From IMG/VR virus record IMGVR_UViG_3300043100_000006, positions 38,180 to 102,179 of that record: a stretch of 64,000 bases of DNA; one strand, 5' to 3'. Made by a program: the position numbers and the translations under genes. The notes under the pieces were generated by a model. The model made no database searches and had not been told where the DNA came from. It saw nothing but the letters and a program-made list of their open reading frames with translations. The stretch comes from a virus. Positions 35,165-43,254 of the stretch are shown piece after piece; the stretch's first letter is position 1, and every line of letters begins with the position of its first letter.

Positions 35165-35602
35165 ATGCGGGAGCAATTAAAACTCCACAAACAATTCCTT
35201 CGAGACAAGGAGGAATTGGAGCGCCATATCAACAAGAAAGGCATAGCCCTGATCCGGTCTTTATTCCTTGCCCTGGCTTGCACGATGGCAGTGTTTGCGT
35301 TCTCCTACCAGCCGAAATATGAAGTCGTGACCGAGCACAACGTCGCAATCCTAGAACAGTTGAACGATGGAGATTTCGCTTACAAAAGCGACGAAAAGCC
35401 GGAGGGTGACATCTACCGACCGTGCGAGATTGATAGGAAGCACGGTATTGACGTAACAGGAATGCTGCGGCAGGCAATCGGATACGTGGCCGACAAAGCT
35501 ACTTGGCAGGAGCGCGGGACATGCAAGAGTATTCTCAGGCCGGAGTGGCAATTCTGGTTCCGGGATGCGAATAACAGTTTCACTTATGTGAGGGTAAAAT
35601 AA
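35165..35602 (+). CDS. Membrane protein with coiled N-terminus, spanin-like
   Basis: 145 aa. A charged helical N-terminus (KLHKQFLRDKEELERH), one transmembrane helix (IRSLFLALACTMAVFAF, about residues 30-46), and a large periplasmic-side domain. The frame is open further upstream but that part is a shadow of the preceding gene. ATG 35165 chosen. Its stop overlaps the next ATG (TAATG). Confidence 0.5.
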   Translation: MREQLKLHKQFLRDKEELERHINKKGIALIRSLFLALACTMAVFAFSYQPKYEVVTEHNVAILEQLNDGDFAYKSDEKPEGDIYRPCEIDRKHGIDVTGMLRQAIGYVADKATWQERGTCKSILRPEWQFWFRDANNSFTYVRVK

Positions 35603-35778
35603 TGGCTGGACCACCGAACAAATGGGTTAAGCAGCAAATTTCAGCAATATCCGATCCCAGCGCACCGACCAGCGATTGGGTACTCACTCAGTTGACCGGC
35701 AACCTACCTATCAACGCTGCCCTTTCTTCGGTGTGCAGCGACGGCACATTCGCTTTCGTCGGGGTCTATAGCACCTAA
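35602..35778 (+). CDS. Small hypothetical protein
   Basis: 58 aa, start overlapping the preceding TAA by one base. No transmembrane segment and no recognised domain. Confidence 0.4.
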   Translation: MAGPPNKWVKQQISAISDPSAPTSDWVLTQLTGNLPINAALSSVCSDGTFAFVGVYST

Positions 35779-35827
35779 AGTCAGCGCACGGCAAGGCACG
35801 GCATGATCAGCCCTCGGAGGGTAGGCT

Positions 35828-36259
35828 ATGTCGCCCCTTGAGCTTCAGATTGTCACCATTGTATTTGGAGCCATGCTGACTGCGATCCTTGCGATCTGCG
35901 GCTATGTGCTCGTGACCATTACCAAGCATGGCGAACGCATAGGTATAGTGGAAACTCAGGTCAGTCCGCTGTGGGCGCGCGTGCAGGCGCAAATCTCTGC
36001 CGATCTCCATCATCCGGACGACAGGCACTCCGAAATGGATCGGCTTTTGGAAAAACTGGACCACCTGCAAATTACGCTTGCAGAGCGCGCAGTCTTGAGG
36101 AATCTGCTCAGGGAACGAATGCATGATCCAAGCGTTAGTCTCACGGAGCAGAAATCGGCAGCAATGATGATTACCGTAATGGAACGAGTATTGATCGAAG
36201 CACACGACGCGGAAGTTGGAGCTAGCGCCGATGATGCGCCCGATACCGAACAAGGCTGA
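35828..36259 (+). CDS. Membrane-anchored coiled-coil protein of the lysis cassette
   Basis: 143 aa with SD GGAGGGTAGG. One N-terminal transmembrane helix (about residues 7-31), then long amphipathic helices with many Glu/Leu. This layout fits an inner-membrane spanin or similar lysis accessory. It overlaps the next small gene by 29 nt. Confidence 0.5.
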   Translation: MSPLELQIVTIVFGAMLTAILAICGYVLVTITKHGERIGIVETQVSPLWARVQAQISADLHHPDDRHSEMDRLLEKLDHLQITLAERAVLRNLLRERMHDPSVSLTEQKSAAMMITVMERVLIEAHDAEVGASADDAPDTEQG

Positions 36260-36395
36260 AATCGAATCCAAAATTGAGCAGTTAGAGCAACTACTGGAGT
36301 TTAATCCCACAGGGCTGCCGGCCGCGGCGATTGCGACCGAACTCATGCGACTGGAGAAACAGTTGAAAGAACTGGAGAAAGAGGAAAGTGAATGA
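36231..36395 (+). CDS. Small coiled-coil protein
   Basis: 54 aa, ATG 36231 inside the end of the preceding gene; the TGA overlaps the endolysin ATG. Two Glu/Leu/Lys heptad helices are separated by an FNPTGLP turn. Possibly a spanin partner or an endolysin regulator; no family recognised. Confidence 0.5.
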   Translation: MMRPIPNKAEIESKIEQLEQLLEFNPTGLPAAAIATELMRLEKQLKELEKEESE

Positions 36396-36829
36396 ACTAC
36401 GACGGCGACGACTTGGAATCGATGCGGCTGTGTATCTGGCGCGAGGCCAGGGGTGAGAAGGAAGAGGGTATGCAGGCGGTCGCCAGTGTCATTGTAAACC
36501 GCGCCAGCCAATGGTTTCCAACGGACCAGGCCCCGCTGCATCGCGTCATCTTCCAAAAGAACCAATTTTCGTCGATGAGCATTCCTTCCGATCCAGAGTT
36601 CCATTTGCAGCCAGCGCCGGACGATCCGCAGTACGCGTTCGCTCTTTCGATCTGTGAACCCACGATTAACGGAACGAACCCCGACCCGACCCACGGAGCC
36701 CTCTATTACGCCTATCTGAGCGAGGTCACGTCTGGATGGTTCTCTCGCAACATCTCAGGGCCGGATGGCAAGGGAACGCCAGCGCATCCACTGTTGGCAG
36801 TAATCGGCAAACAAAACTTCTACCGATAG
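36392..36829 (+). CDS. Endolysin, SleB/Hydrolase_2-type cell wall hydrolase
   Basis: 145 aa. 'IWREARGEKEEGMQAVASVI' followed by 'VNRA' is the signature of the cell-wall hydrolase SleB/CwlJ family, with the conserved Glu in REARGE. It lacks a signal peptide, so release probably needs the adjacent holin candidates. It overlaps the upstream gene by 4 nt. It cleaves peptidoglycan at the end of infection (family knowledge). Confidence 0.75.
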   Translation: MNYDGDDLESMRLCIWREARGEKEEGMQAVASVIVNRASQWFPTDQAPLHRVIFQKNQFSSMSIPSDPEFHLQPAPDDPQYAFALSICEPTINGTNPDPTHGALYYAYLSEVTSGWFSRNISGPDGKGTPAHPLLAVIGKQNFYR

Positions 36830-36837
36830 GGGGACCG

Positions 36838-37317
36838 ATGCAATTTGAAAGGCTCGACCTGTACGTCGGCGCGGCAGTGCTGATTGCTGTGCTTCTGATC
36901 GCGCTGGCATGGAAGATCGTTAACCAATCCGCATGGAGCCTGCCAAGCGTCCAGGACATTCAAGAACTTGCCACGATGTGCAACACGAAGGGCGGCATCG
37001 TTTTGCTTCTGGTTACAATGTGGGCGTTCACTTTAACGATCATCTTAATATTCAGCATCTGGGTGATCATCAAAGGGATTGATCCGCAGAACGCAATCGT
37101 GGTTCTCGTGTTGGGGATGATGACCAGCGGCGCATTCGGAACGATCAACGGCGCCCTTTTCCGCACAATGACAGGGGAAGATCCGAAGGCACCGGCTGGC
37201 GTCTCCACGGAAACGACTTCGACAAAGAGCACGGCGACCACGGAGGTAGCGGCACCCACGGTCCAGCCAGCGGCTCCTGCCGCTTCGCAGACTGGCACAG
37301 CCAAGTCTTTCCTCTGA
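36838..37317 (+). CDS. Holin-like membrane protein
   Basis: 159 aa, start ATG 36838 after a G-rich SD (GGGGGACC). Three hydrophobic segments (about 10-27, 54-80, 88-108) are followed by a Thr/Ala/Pro-rich soluble tail. Located directly after the endolysin. The tail composition suggests an exposed flexible domain. Confidence 0.55.
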   Translation: MQFERLDLYVGAAVLIAVLLIALAWKIVNQSAWSLPSVQDIQELATMCNTKGGIVLLLVTMWAFTLTIILIFSIWVIIKGIDPQNAIVVLVLGMMTSGAFGTINGALFRTMTGEDPKAPAGVSTETTSTKSTATTEVAAPTVQPAAPAASQTGTAKSFL

Positions 37318-37374
37318 GCACAATTGAGCATCTAAGATGTGTTCGGTCAGACACAATGAATCTAGGAGGCTTAT

Positions 37375-37581
37375 ATGCCAATGCTCTATCTGCTCGGTAT
37401 TCTGGTTTGTGCGATTGCGGTTGGATGCTTTGCGGTGTGGGCTATCCGCAAGTTTGTTCCCGCTGAAATGCAGAAGTGGGTATTCCTTCTGGTGGGACTG
37501 GTCGCGCTTGTTTTCTTCTGCTACTTCGTGATGACCCTGGTGGGTAGCGGGGGTTCGTTCGCGCCTCTTAGGATTCGCTAA
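37375..37581 (+). CDS. Two-helix holin candidate
   Basis: 68 aa with SD AGGAGG. Two transmembrane helices (about 3-24 and 35-56) separated by a short charged loop, the class II holin layout. It is the last gene before the lysis terminator. Confidence 0.55.
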   Translation: MPMLYLLGILVCAIAVGCFAVWAIRKFVPAEMQKWVFLLVGLVALVFFCYFVMTLVGSGGSFAPLRIR

Positions 37582-37601
37582 TCAGGTTTTCTCTCTCCAT
37601 C

Positions 37602-37631
37602 CGGCCTGCCCTTCGCGGCGGGCCGCTTTTT
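37602..37631 (+). terminator. Rho-independent terminator of the lysis cassette
   Basis: CGGCCTGCC / GGCGGGCCG, nine pairs with one G-U, loop CTTCGC, then CTTTTT. It ends the late transcript right before an early promoter. Confidence 0.9.
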
Positions 37632-37634
37632 CTC

Positions 37635-37663
37635 TTGCGCCAAAGTTCCTTTGCGCGTATCTT
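37635..37663 (+). promoter_or_regulatory. Early promoter candidate, leaderless
   Basis: TTGCGC, 17 nt, TATCTT, then ATG 37671 after 7 nt. It sits on the tail of the terminator. No GATTCACTAGTA sequence. Confidence 0.4.
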
Positions 37664-37670
37664 TTCCCGC

Positions 37671-37877
37671 ATGGCATTCGGAACGAAACAGGTCGCTGGC
37701 AACTTCGAGGTCGTAGACTATGAGGATGATTGTGTGACGGTGCGCCATCTCGCCACGGAGGTAGAATACACGTTCACGATTGCGGACGGAGCCGCGGACA
37801 AGTTTCTCGAAGTGCTACCGCTCGGGACTTTCTTCGCGGGAGCGCTGGAGATTGAGGATGACGTTCATTATTGCTGA
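37671..37877 (+). CDS. Small hypothetical protein
   Basis: 68 aa, probably leaderless, beta-rich ('VEYTFTIADGAADKFLEV'). It overlaps the next gene by 20 nt. First gene of the early block. Confidence 0.5.
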   Translation: MAFGTKQVAGNFEVVDYEDDCVTVRHLATEVEYTFTIADGAADKFLEVLPLGTFFAGALEIEDDVHYC

Positions 37878-38088
37878 TAGGCAGGAGCGGCGCGTGTTGC
37901 CGAACGGCGTTCTGTTGATCACGGACTTTGAGCGTGGCATTGCGCTGATCTGCGATCCTGAGGCTGGCAGGATTTGCCGGTGTTGCGGGAAGGTAAGTTC
38001 GTTCTGGGATGTGACCATAGGGTATGAGGTGGTGGGGACGGAGCAGATGCAGCAACCGCCGTTCAAGATGAGGCTGGGGTTTAACTAA
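37858..38088 (+). CDS. Small hypothetical protein with CxCC cluster
   Basis: 76 aa. A CRCCGK cluster plus an earlier Cys may bind metal. Start ATG 37858 is inside the preceding gene behind GAGG. No family recognised. Confidence 0.45.
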   Translation: MTFIIADRQERRVLPNGVLLITDFERGIALICDPEAGRICRCCGKVSSFWDVTIGYEVVGTEQMQQPPFKMRLGFN

Positions 38089-38089
38089 G

Positions 38090-38596
38090 ATGAACACGAC
38101 TGCGGAAGTAATCGAGATCGTCGGATTGGATCGCAGCGCGAAATTACCAGTGCGCATTGAGCAGTTCAGCAACTTCCGCATGGAAGTCTGGGAAAAGTTG
38201 CAAACCAAAGCGCCTTGCCCAGACAAAGCGCGGGCATACTGCTGTTACATGAACACGGTAATTTTCTATGTTGGCCCAAGATATATCGTTCGACCCTGGC
38301 ACCATCTCTGGCGGTGCAACGGCAGACTGCTGGCAGAGAAACCCGGCAGTAGTTTCGAAGAGTGGGGGCGTACGGAGTACGAACTATATTGGGACCGCGT
38401 GTTTCGCTGGCGTGGCAATGAATGGGAAGTCGGGGGCGGCTCGGTTCTTTGGCTCGGCAAAGGGCTTGGTTGGTGGATGAAGCACGGAGCGAGAAAGAGA
38501 GTTAGCGATGAAGGACAAAACCGTAACAGTCACTTGCAAAGAGGCGCGGGAGATGCTGGCGAAGTACGAGCAAATCATCATCCACTGGCGTCCTGA
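38090..38596 (+). CDS. Hypothetical protein, tryptophan-rich
   Basis: 168 aa with many aromatic residues between 75 and 130. The last 30 residues overlap the next gene in another frame and look low-quality, so the functional protein may be effectively shorter. No domain recognised. Confidence 0.5.
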   Translation: MNTTAEVIEIVGLDRSAKLPVRIEQFSNFRMEVWEKLQTKAPCPDKARAYCCYMNTVIFYVGPRYIVRPWHHLWRCNGRLLAEKPGSSFEEWGRTEYELYWDRVFRWRGNEWEVGGGSVLWLGKGLGWWMKHGARKRVSDEGQNRNSHLQRGAGDAGEVRANHHPLAS

Positions 38597-38657
38597 TGGC
38601 CTTATCAATCACCGTGAAGCAGACTACGACCCGGCAGTGGTGACGGTATTCGGCTGA
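38508..38657 (+). CDS. Small hypothetical protein
   Basis: 49 aa overlapping the previous ORF by 89 nt. A coherent sequence ('TVTCKEAREMLAKYEQIIIH', then 'INHREADYDPAVVTV') argues that this frame is real. No clear SD. Confidence 0.4.
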   Translation: MKDKTVTVTCKEAREMLAKYEQIIIHWRPDGLINHREADYDPAVVTVFG

Positions 38658-38662
38658 AAGCT

Positions 38663-38675
38663 TCCACCGGGTGGA
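38663..38675. repeat. Dispersed palindrome copy 6
   Basis: Exact core with a T/A and C/G extension outside it. It lies 30 nt upstream of an operator-bearing promoter, so both dispersed signals are adjacent here. Confidence 0.9.
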
Positions 38676-38704
38676 AGGATTTGCCGCCTACAGCAAAACC
38701 CGCC

Positions 38705-38733
38705 TTGACACGGATTCACTAGTACAGTTAAAT
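38705..38733 (+). promoter_or_regulatory. Promoter with GATTCACTAGTA operator
   Basis: TTGACA, 17 nt, TTAAAT; the operator covers 38713-38724 within the spacer. ATG 38742 lies 8 nt after the -10 box, so the mRNA should be leaderless or nearly so. Confidence 0.75.
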
Positions 38734-38741
38734 TCAGAATC

Positions 38742-38948
38742 ATGCCCGTACTGGAAATGCTCGAAGAGATTGACGGAGTCGGTGTCGCAGACATCGGTTG
38801 GTGCCCTGCTTCGGAAGAAGGAGAGCACGAGCGGCTTGTGCGTGATGCGCGGGCAGAGCGGGAGCGGATGGGATTCGACGTTGCGGAGTCTTCGGTGGTT
38901 TGCGGCCGGTGCCACATGCTGATTCCGCTGGAGTGCCGGGTCGGATAG
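38742..38948 (+). CDS. Small zinc-ribbon-like protein
   Basis: 68 aa, leaderless. An acidic helical N-terminus and a C-terminal CGRC plus further Cys. Possibly a small regulator of the early region; no family recognised. Confidence 0.5.
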   Translation: MPVLEMLEEIDGVGVADIGWCPASEEGEHERLVRDARAERERMGFDVAESSVVCGRCHMLIPLECRVG

Positions 38949-39009
38949 AGGTCGAAATGCACGGTCAAGAAACCGTTTCAAAAGCAAGCCAGATGGCTCT
39001 CTGGTGAAG

Positions 39010-39381
39010 ATGGTTGTAACGAACAGCCCACTCTCGCGCAACGCGGAACGCAGTCGTCTTGCTGGAAGCCTACCCATTGACTTCCGGTGTCCTGAGTGCA
39101 GCGCCGATCTAGGCACCCTCTGCTATCATGCGGATCGGCAGCATCGCGTCAAAGCTTTCCATGCTCGGCGGAAACTCATGGCTAACGCTGCAGCGCGGGC
39201 GATGGGGCTTGTCTATCCTCGGCGATTGAGGACCAAGCCGAGTCTTGGTACTGGTCAATTGCAGATGGGGAAAATGCTAGTTACCGACTTCGCGCAGCGA
39301 GCAATAGAAGAGCATGATCCACAAAAGGCGGTTCGCATTGTGAAACTGTGGAGGGGAGACAGGAAAGTTGATAAACGATGA
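39010..39381 (+). CDS. Zinc-finger protein, phage type
   Basis: 123 aa. 'FRCPECSADLGTLCYHA' followed by H and R/H residues ('HRVKAFHARR') resembles the short phage zinc-binding motif that begins CPxC and ends HxxRR. A basic helical region follows. A GTG at 39004 is an alternative start. Its TGA overlaps a possible 35-aa ORF. Confidence 0.5.
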   Translation: MVVTNSPLSRNAERSRLAGSLPIDFRCPECSADLGTLCYHADRQHRVKAFHARRKLMANAAARAMGLVYPRRLRTKPSLGTGQLQMGKMLVTDFAQRAIEEHDPQKAVRIVKLWRGDRKVDKR

Positions 39382-39485
39382 CCTCGACTATGTGTACCTG
39401 GCACCAGCGGCACACTGGCGGGGTGGAAGACTTTTTATCGAAGCCCAGCCATCGGCTGTCGCAGGTCCACAGCTTGCCGCGTTGA
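39378..39485 (+). CDS. Possible 35-aa peptide
   Basis: ATGA overlap with the preceding gene is its only support; no SD and no recognised motif. It may be untranslated. Confidence 0.2.
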   Translation: MTSTMCTWHQRHTGGVEDFLSKPSHRLSQVHSLPR

Positions 39486-39502
39486 GTTCGCGCCAGCACC
39501 AC

Positions 39503-39613
39503 CTACCGTGCGTGTTCCTTCTGCTCCGTTAAAGCATCGGCGACCTCGCGCAGCGCGGATAGTAAAGATGGGTTGAGCACTTTTGCACAGACTTCAACCG
39601 CCAGTCGGAGCAT
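39503..39613 (-). CDS. Possible reverse-strand 36-aa peptide
   Basis: From ATG 39613 the reverse frame reads as a plausible amphipathic helical peptide ('LRLAVEVCAKVL', 'LLSALREVADALTEQKEHAR'). It fills a forward-strand gap. The frame is open further upstream but that part is a shadow. No convincing promoter. Confidence 0.2.
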   Translation of the reverse strand: MLRLAVEVCAKVLNPSLLSALREVADALTEQKEHAR

Positions 39614-39644
39614 CATAGAAGGGCTAACATTCTCGGAGGCTGAC

Positions 39645-39968
39645 ATGGCAACCAAGAAAGCCAAGAGAAAGGCACGGCCCAAAGCAGCGCTTCCCACTCC
39701 TGAACCCTTTCCGCTCCCAGAGCCGGACTGCGGCCAGCACGAAGCCAAGTACGAACAACCCGAGGAACTCGGCCAGCAGCCAACCGAAGTTCCAAAGCCG
39801 GAAATTGCCGTTGTAAAGATCGAAGCGCCGGAACCAGATGAGCGGCTCATCGTGCTTCAGGTGAAAGGACAGCCCGAACATCTACCTGAGCCAATGCTGC
39901 CAGAAGTGCCCGTGGAAATTGAGCAGACCCCACTGAAGAAATCTTTCTGGCAATGGCTTGGGCTTTGA
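39645..39968 (+). CDS. Proline/glutamate-rich protein
   Basis: 107 aa, start ATG 39645 behind CGGAGG. A basic N-terminal patch (KKAKRKARPK), then a long Pro/Glu-rich segment and a short aromatic C-terminus. Mostly disordered; no domain recognised. Confidence 0.55.
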   Translation: MATKKAKRKARPKAALPTPEPFPLPEPDCGQHEAKYEQPEELGQQPTEVPKPEIAVVKIEAPEPDERLIVLQVKGQPEHLPEPMLPEVPVEIEQTPLKKSFWQWLGL

Positions 39969-40015
39969 GGTAATCTGTACGGGACCGTCCGATTCTGATC
40001 GCGGAGAAAACTATC

Positions 40016-40564
40016 ATGCCCGAACCAAAGAAAATCAAGGAAGCCCCTCTGCCAGTCAAGTTCAACGTGTCAACCCATATCATCGGGCATGGCGAGAAAG
40101 CGAAATTCATCTTTCACCCGGTCGGCGCGGATGGTGTAGGCATCGCGCTTCCGAAAGGTACGGACAAATTGGCGTTCGAAGCGAGCGACCCAGCCGCACT
40201 GCATTTGCAGCCTGACACAACCGACATCGGCGGGTTGACAGTGATTGGGAAGCCAGTGGCCCCAGGCCTTGAACTGGACGGGCTCACGGTGCACGGCCAA
40301 GTTGTTCTGCCCGGCGCCGATGCTCCGATCGAGGGTACGTCCGAGCCGATCAACTGCGTCTATGGTCCCATCGGAGCCCACGGGCACAAACTGGAATTGC
40401 CAGAGACGGACGAACAGAAGGCCGCGAAGGCGAAGGCCAAGAGCGATGCGAAGGAGCGGTCAGAGAAGGCGCGGGCCGAGCGAAAGAAAGCTGCGGAGCC
40501 AACTCCGGTGCACGCGAAACCAGCACAGCCGGGGAAGGCAGTAGCGCGGCTACACGAAGAGTAA
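40016..40564 (+). CDS. Hypothetical protein with Ig-like beta domain and basic tail
   Basis: 182 aa. The first ~120 residues look like a beta sandwich ('KAKFIFHPVGADGVGIALPK', repeated GL-V turns). The last 60 are Lys/Ala/Glu-rich helix. A comparable Ig-like plus helical layout, in the other order, occurs in the 60277-61032 protein. Function unknown. Confidence 0.5.
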   Translation: MPEPKKIKEAPLPVKFNVSTHIIGHGEKAKFIFHPVGADGVGIALPKGTDKLAFEASDPAALHLQPDTTDIGGLTVIGKPVAPGLELDGLTVHGQVVLPGADAPIEGTSEPINCVYGPIGAHGHKLELPETDEQKAAKAKAKSDAKERSEKARAERKKAAEPTPVHAKPAQPGKAVARLHEE

Positions 40565-40581
40565 AGCGAATGCCGAATCTT

Positions 40582-40594
40582 TCCACCGGGTGGA
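40582..40594. repeat. Dispersed palindrome copy 7 (longest arms)
   Basis: The core plus continuous outer pairing to 40573 and 40603 (15 pairs including one G-T): outer arms CCGAATCT / AGATTCGG. Where copies 3 and 5 have C-G, this copy has T-A, a compensatory change. Confidence 0.9.
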
Positions 40595-40667
40595 GAGATT
40601 CGGTGTTATATTCATCCGGCCAGCGGTGTGGCAACGCGAGACTCCAGCCGCCGACTTTTTCTCCGTC

Positions 40668-40853
40668 ATGCACGGTCTGACCAAACTCGAATACGCCGCG
40701 ATTCTGCTCACGGCAGTATGGGTCGGCTATCGCGCCTATCCTGGCTACGCGCTGGCCGACATGGTTGGCAGTTTGTTCGTTATGTTGTTTGCCTACCTTG
40801 CGATGACGGTAATCGTGATCTGGATCAAGAGCGGCGGCGACACGCATTTATGA
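40668..40853 (+). CDS. Small two-helix membrane protein
   Basis: 61 aa; hydrophobic helices at about 8-22 and 32-53. An upstream GTG inside the palindrome (40590) is in frame and would add 26 residues, but ATG 40668 fits a membrane protein better. Its stop overlaps the nuclease ATG. Confidence 0.5.
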   Translation: MHGLTKLEYAAILLTAVWVGYRAYPGYALADMVGSLFVMLFAYLAMTVIVIWIKSGGDTHL

Positions 40854-41215
40854 CGCCCGCCGAGATCGTCGCTACGCTCCAGCGCTACCGCTTCAGTTGT
40901 GCCACGGAAGATGAGTTGCAACGCGGCATAGCGCTGGCGTTGGTCGCACCACTCGGCGGCGAGACATGGAAGCGCGAAGTCAGACTCACCCCTCAGGACC
41001 GCCCCGATTTTTTTCTCGAATCATACGGCATCGTGATCGAAGTCAAAATCAAAGGCTCATTCGGAAACACATTGCGACAGCTTGACCGCTACGCATCGCT
41101 CCCCGCCGTGAAGGGAATCGTCTTGGTAACGACCAGGTCGGTGCAGGCGTTGCGTATGCCATACATGCTGCAAGGAAAGCCGCTCGCGGTCTGTTGTCTC
41201 CATGCTTTATGCTGA
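40850..41215 (+). CDS. PD-(D/E)XK-type nuclease
   Basis: 121 aa. 'PDFFLESYGIVIEVKIKGS' gives the D...ExK catalytic pattern, followed by 'LRQLDRYASLPAVKGIVLVT', typical of small PD-(D/E)XK/resolvase-like nucleases. It overlaps the helicase gene downstream by 7 nt, so the pair is probably made together for DNA repair, recombination or replication. Confidence 0.65.
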   Translation: MTPAEIVATLQRYRFSCATEDELQRGIALALVAPLGGETWKREVRLTPQDRPDFFLESYGIVIEVKIKGSFGNTLRQLDRYASLPAVKGIVLVTTRSVQALRMPYMLQGKPLAVCCLHALC

Positions 41216-42894
41216 AAGCGAAAGTGCAAGACCCACACGGCGTAGTGTCGTTCTGGGAAGATGGAAACTGTTGGCTGATTAAAACGAAACCACACATCGC
41301 GCTCCGGATGAAGCGCATCTTCCCAAAGATCAATCCCGGAGAGCAGGGAATCCTGCGCCTTGCGGACACACCGGAAAATTGCCGCGACCTCGAATGGTTT
41401 CTCGAACGCTATCCGCATGACTGCCCTTACTTCCGAATGCTGCGAGAAAGGGCGAAGTCGCACCGAGAAGCAGAGGCAGTCATTACTAGCCTGATGAAAA
41501 CCGTTCCAACGAACGGGCGCGTAAAAGAATTCAAGATGGCGAAGCCGCCGCGCGACTATCAAGTGCAAGTGGCGGATTTACTCAAGGCATCTGGCGGCCT
41601 ACTCTGCGCGGACGACGTCGGCCTGGGGAAGACCGTGAGTTGCATCACAGCCATCGTCGATCCGAAACTCCAACCCGCGCTCGTGGTTTGCTTGGCGCAT
41701 CTCCCGTTGCAGTGGCGAAACTTCATCCGCGAGTTCGCGCCGCATCTCCGCGTGCACATTCTTAGCAAAGGCACGCCATACAATTTCAAAGACAAGTGGG
41801 GTGATCTGCCGGACGTGATCATTAGCAGTTATGGGAAGATGCGAGATTGGGCAGAGACGCTGGCCGCCATAGTAAAGAGCGTTACCTGGGACGAGGGGCA
41901 AGAATTGCGGCATGAAGGGACGCAACGCTATGCGGCGGCGCGCGTCATCGCCAACGCGGTTCCCTACCGATTGTGTTTAACAGCTACACCCATTTACAAC
42001 TTCGGAATCGAGATGTACAACGTGATGCGGTGCGTGAAACCGGAAGCTCTCGGAAGCCGCGATGAGTTTGTGACGGAGTGGTGCGCTGGCGAAGCGATTC
42101 GCGACCCACGCGCGTTCGGAGAGTACATGCGAGCTTCCGGCCTCATGCTTCGCCGCACGAGGGTCGATGTCAAACGAGAACTCCCGCCGTGCCAGTCCAT
42201 TGTGCATTCCATTGAATGCGATGAAAAGGCGCTAGAGGCGGGCATCTCGGGCTGTGATGAACTTGCAAACATCATCGTAAGTCGAAGCGAGACTTTCCGC
42301 GGGCAGAAGATGCAAGCGGCGGCCGAGTTCGATATGCGAATGCGGCAGGCCACGGGGATTGCGAAGGCCGGTTACGTTGCAGAGTTTGTGAGGATGCTGG
42401 TCGAGGGTGGGCAGAAAGTTGCGCTGTATGGTTGGCACAGGGCCGTATATTCGATATGGCTGAAGCGGCTCGAAGATTTGGGCGCAACGATGTACACGGG
42501 CAGCGAGAGTCCAGCGCAAAAGAACTTTGCGAAGGAACGGTTCGTGAGCGGCGATTCGAAAGTGATCATGATCAGCCTGCGCAGCGGCGCCGGCCTTGAT
42601 GGATTGCAGAAAGTGTGTAGCACTGTCGTGTACGGAGAGTTGGATTGGAGCCCCGGATGTATGCAGCAGTGTACCGGGCGAGTCTTTCGCGACGGACAGG
42701 AGAATCCCGTCATGGCCTACTATCTGGTTTGCGATTACGGCTCGGACCCAATCATGTCGGACACTCTGGGAATCAAGCGGCAGCAGAGCGAAGGGATTCT
42801 GAATCCGGCAGCGGACATCATCGAAGGACTTCAAATAGATCCTGAGCATGTGCGGAAACTAGCGGAGGCGTATCTTCGGCGAAAACATGCTTGA
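41209..42894 (+). CDS. SNF2/DEAD-like helicase
   Basis: 561 aa from ATG 41209. Superfamily 2 motifs in order: Walker A as DDVGLGKT (K141), a DEGQ box in place of DEAH, 'LTATPI' (motif III), and C-terminal motifs 'VISLRSGAGLDGLQ' and 'CTGRVFRDGQ'. This matches the SNF2-like helicases of many phages. It probably works with the preceding nuclease. The DEGQ variation keeps the catalytic DE. Confidence 0.85.
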   Translation: MLKAKVQDPHGVVSFWEDGNCWLIKTKPHIALRMKRIFPKINPGEQGILRLADTPENCRDLEWFLERYPHDCPYFRMLRERAKSHREAEAVITSLMKTVPTNGRVKEFKMAKPPRDYQVQVADLLKASGGLLCADDVGLGKTVSCITAIVDPKLQPALVVCLAHLPLQWRNFIREFAPHLRVHILSKGTPYNFKDKWGDLPDVIISSYGKMRDWAETLAAIVKSVTWDEGQELRHEGTQRYAAARVIANAVPYRLCLTATPIYNFGIEMYNVMRCVKPEALGSRDEFVTEWCAGEAIRDPRAFGEYMRASGLMLRRTRVDVKRELPPCQSIVHSIECDEKALEAGISGCDELANIIVSRSETFRGQKMQAAAEFDMRMRQATGIAKAGYVAEFVRMLVEGGQKVALYGWHRAVYSIWLKRLEDLGATMYTGSESPAQKNFAKERFVSGDSKVIMISLRSGAGLDGLQKVCSTVVYGELDWSPGCMQQCTGRVFRDGQENPVMAYYLVCDYGSDPIMSDTLGIKRQQSEGILNPAADIIEGLQIDPEHVRKLAEAYLRRKHA

Positions 42895-42920
42895 CGATTT
42901 CACTAGCAATCTTCTAAACT
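42891..42920 (+). promoter_or_regulatory. Promoter with degenerate operator
   Basis: TTGACG, 18 nt, TAAACT; TTTCACTAGCA (42898-42908) matches the operator except at its ends. ATG 42928 is 7 nt after the -10 box: leaderless. Confidence 0.65.
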
Positions 42921-42927
42921 TGCACTC

Positions 42928-43254
42928 ATGAGAACGCCACTACCGAGCGGCCCGAATCGCTTCACGGCGAAGCGCGGCGGGAAGCAGGCCACAAACGGCA
43001 AGTCGATTCCTGTTACGTGCTATCCACGCAAGCGAACAAAAGCGCTGCTGGTGGAGATTGCGCAGCAAGTTGAGCAGGGTGTGAGTGCATTCCTGATTAT
43101 CTCTGGACTGGAGAAGGTTGCACGCATTAAGGCGCAGGGCAACAAAGTTGAGGTATTGACGGAGAGCGAGTTAGAGTCCGCGGTGAGATCGTTGATTCCG
43201 GAAGAAGAGTACGCCGAGCTTTTGCGGAAGCGCGGCGGCAAGGGAAAGAAATGA
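42928..43254 (+). CDS. Hypothetical basic protein
   Basis: 108 aa, leaderless. A basic, Gly-rich N-terminus and C-terminus flank a helical core with a beta-like 'KSIPVTCYPRKRTKALLVEI', which could be a ribbon-helix-helix-like DNA-binding unit. Not recognised with certainty. Confidence 0.5.
   Translation: MRTPLPSGPNRFTAKRGGKQATNGKSIPVTCYPRKRTKALLVEIAQQVEQGVSAFLIISGLEKVARIKAQGNKVEVLTESELESAVRSLIPEEEYAELLRKRGGKGKK

Noticed and set aside
35807-36694. Long reverse ORF across the lysis cassette
   Set aside because: It is opposite three coupled forward genes including a recognisable endolysin.
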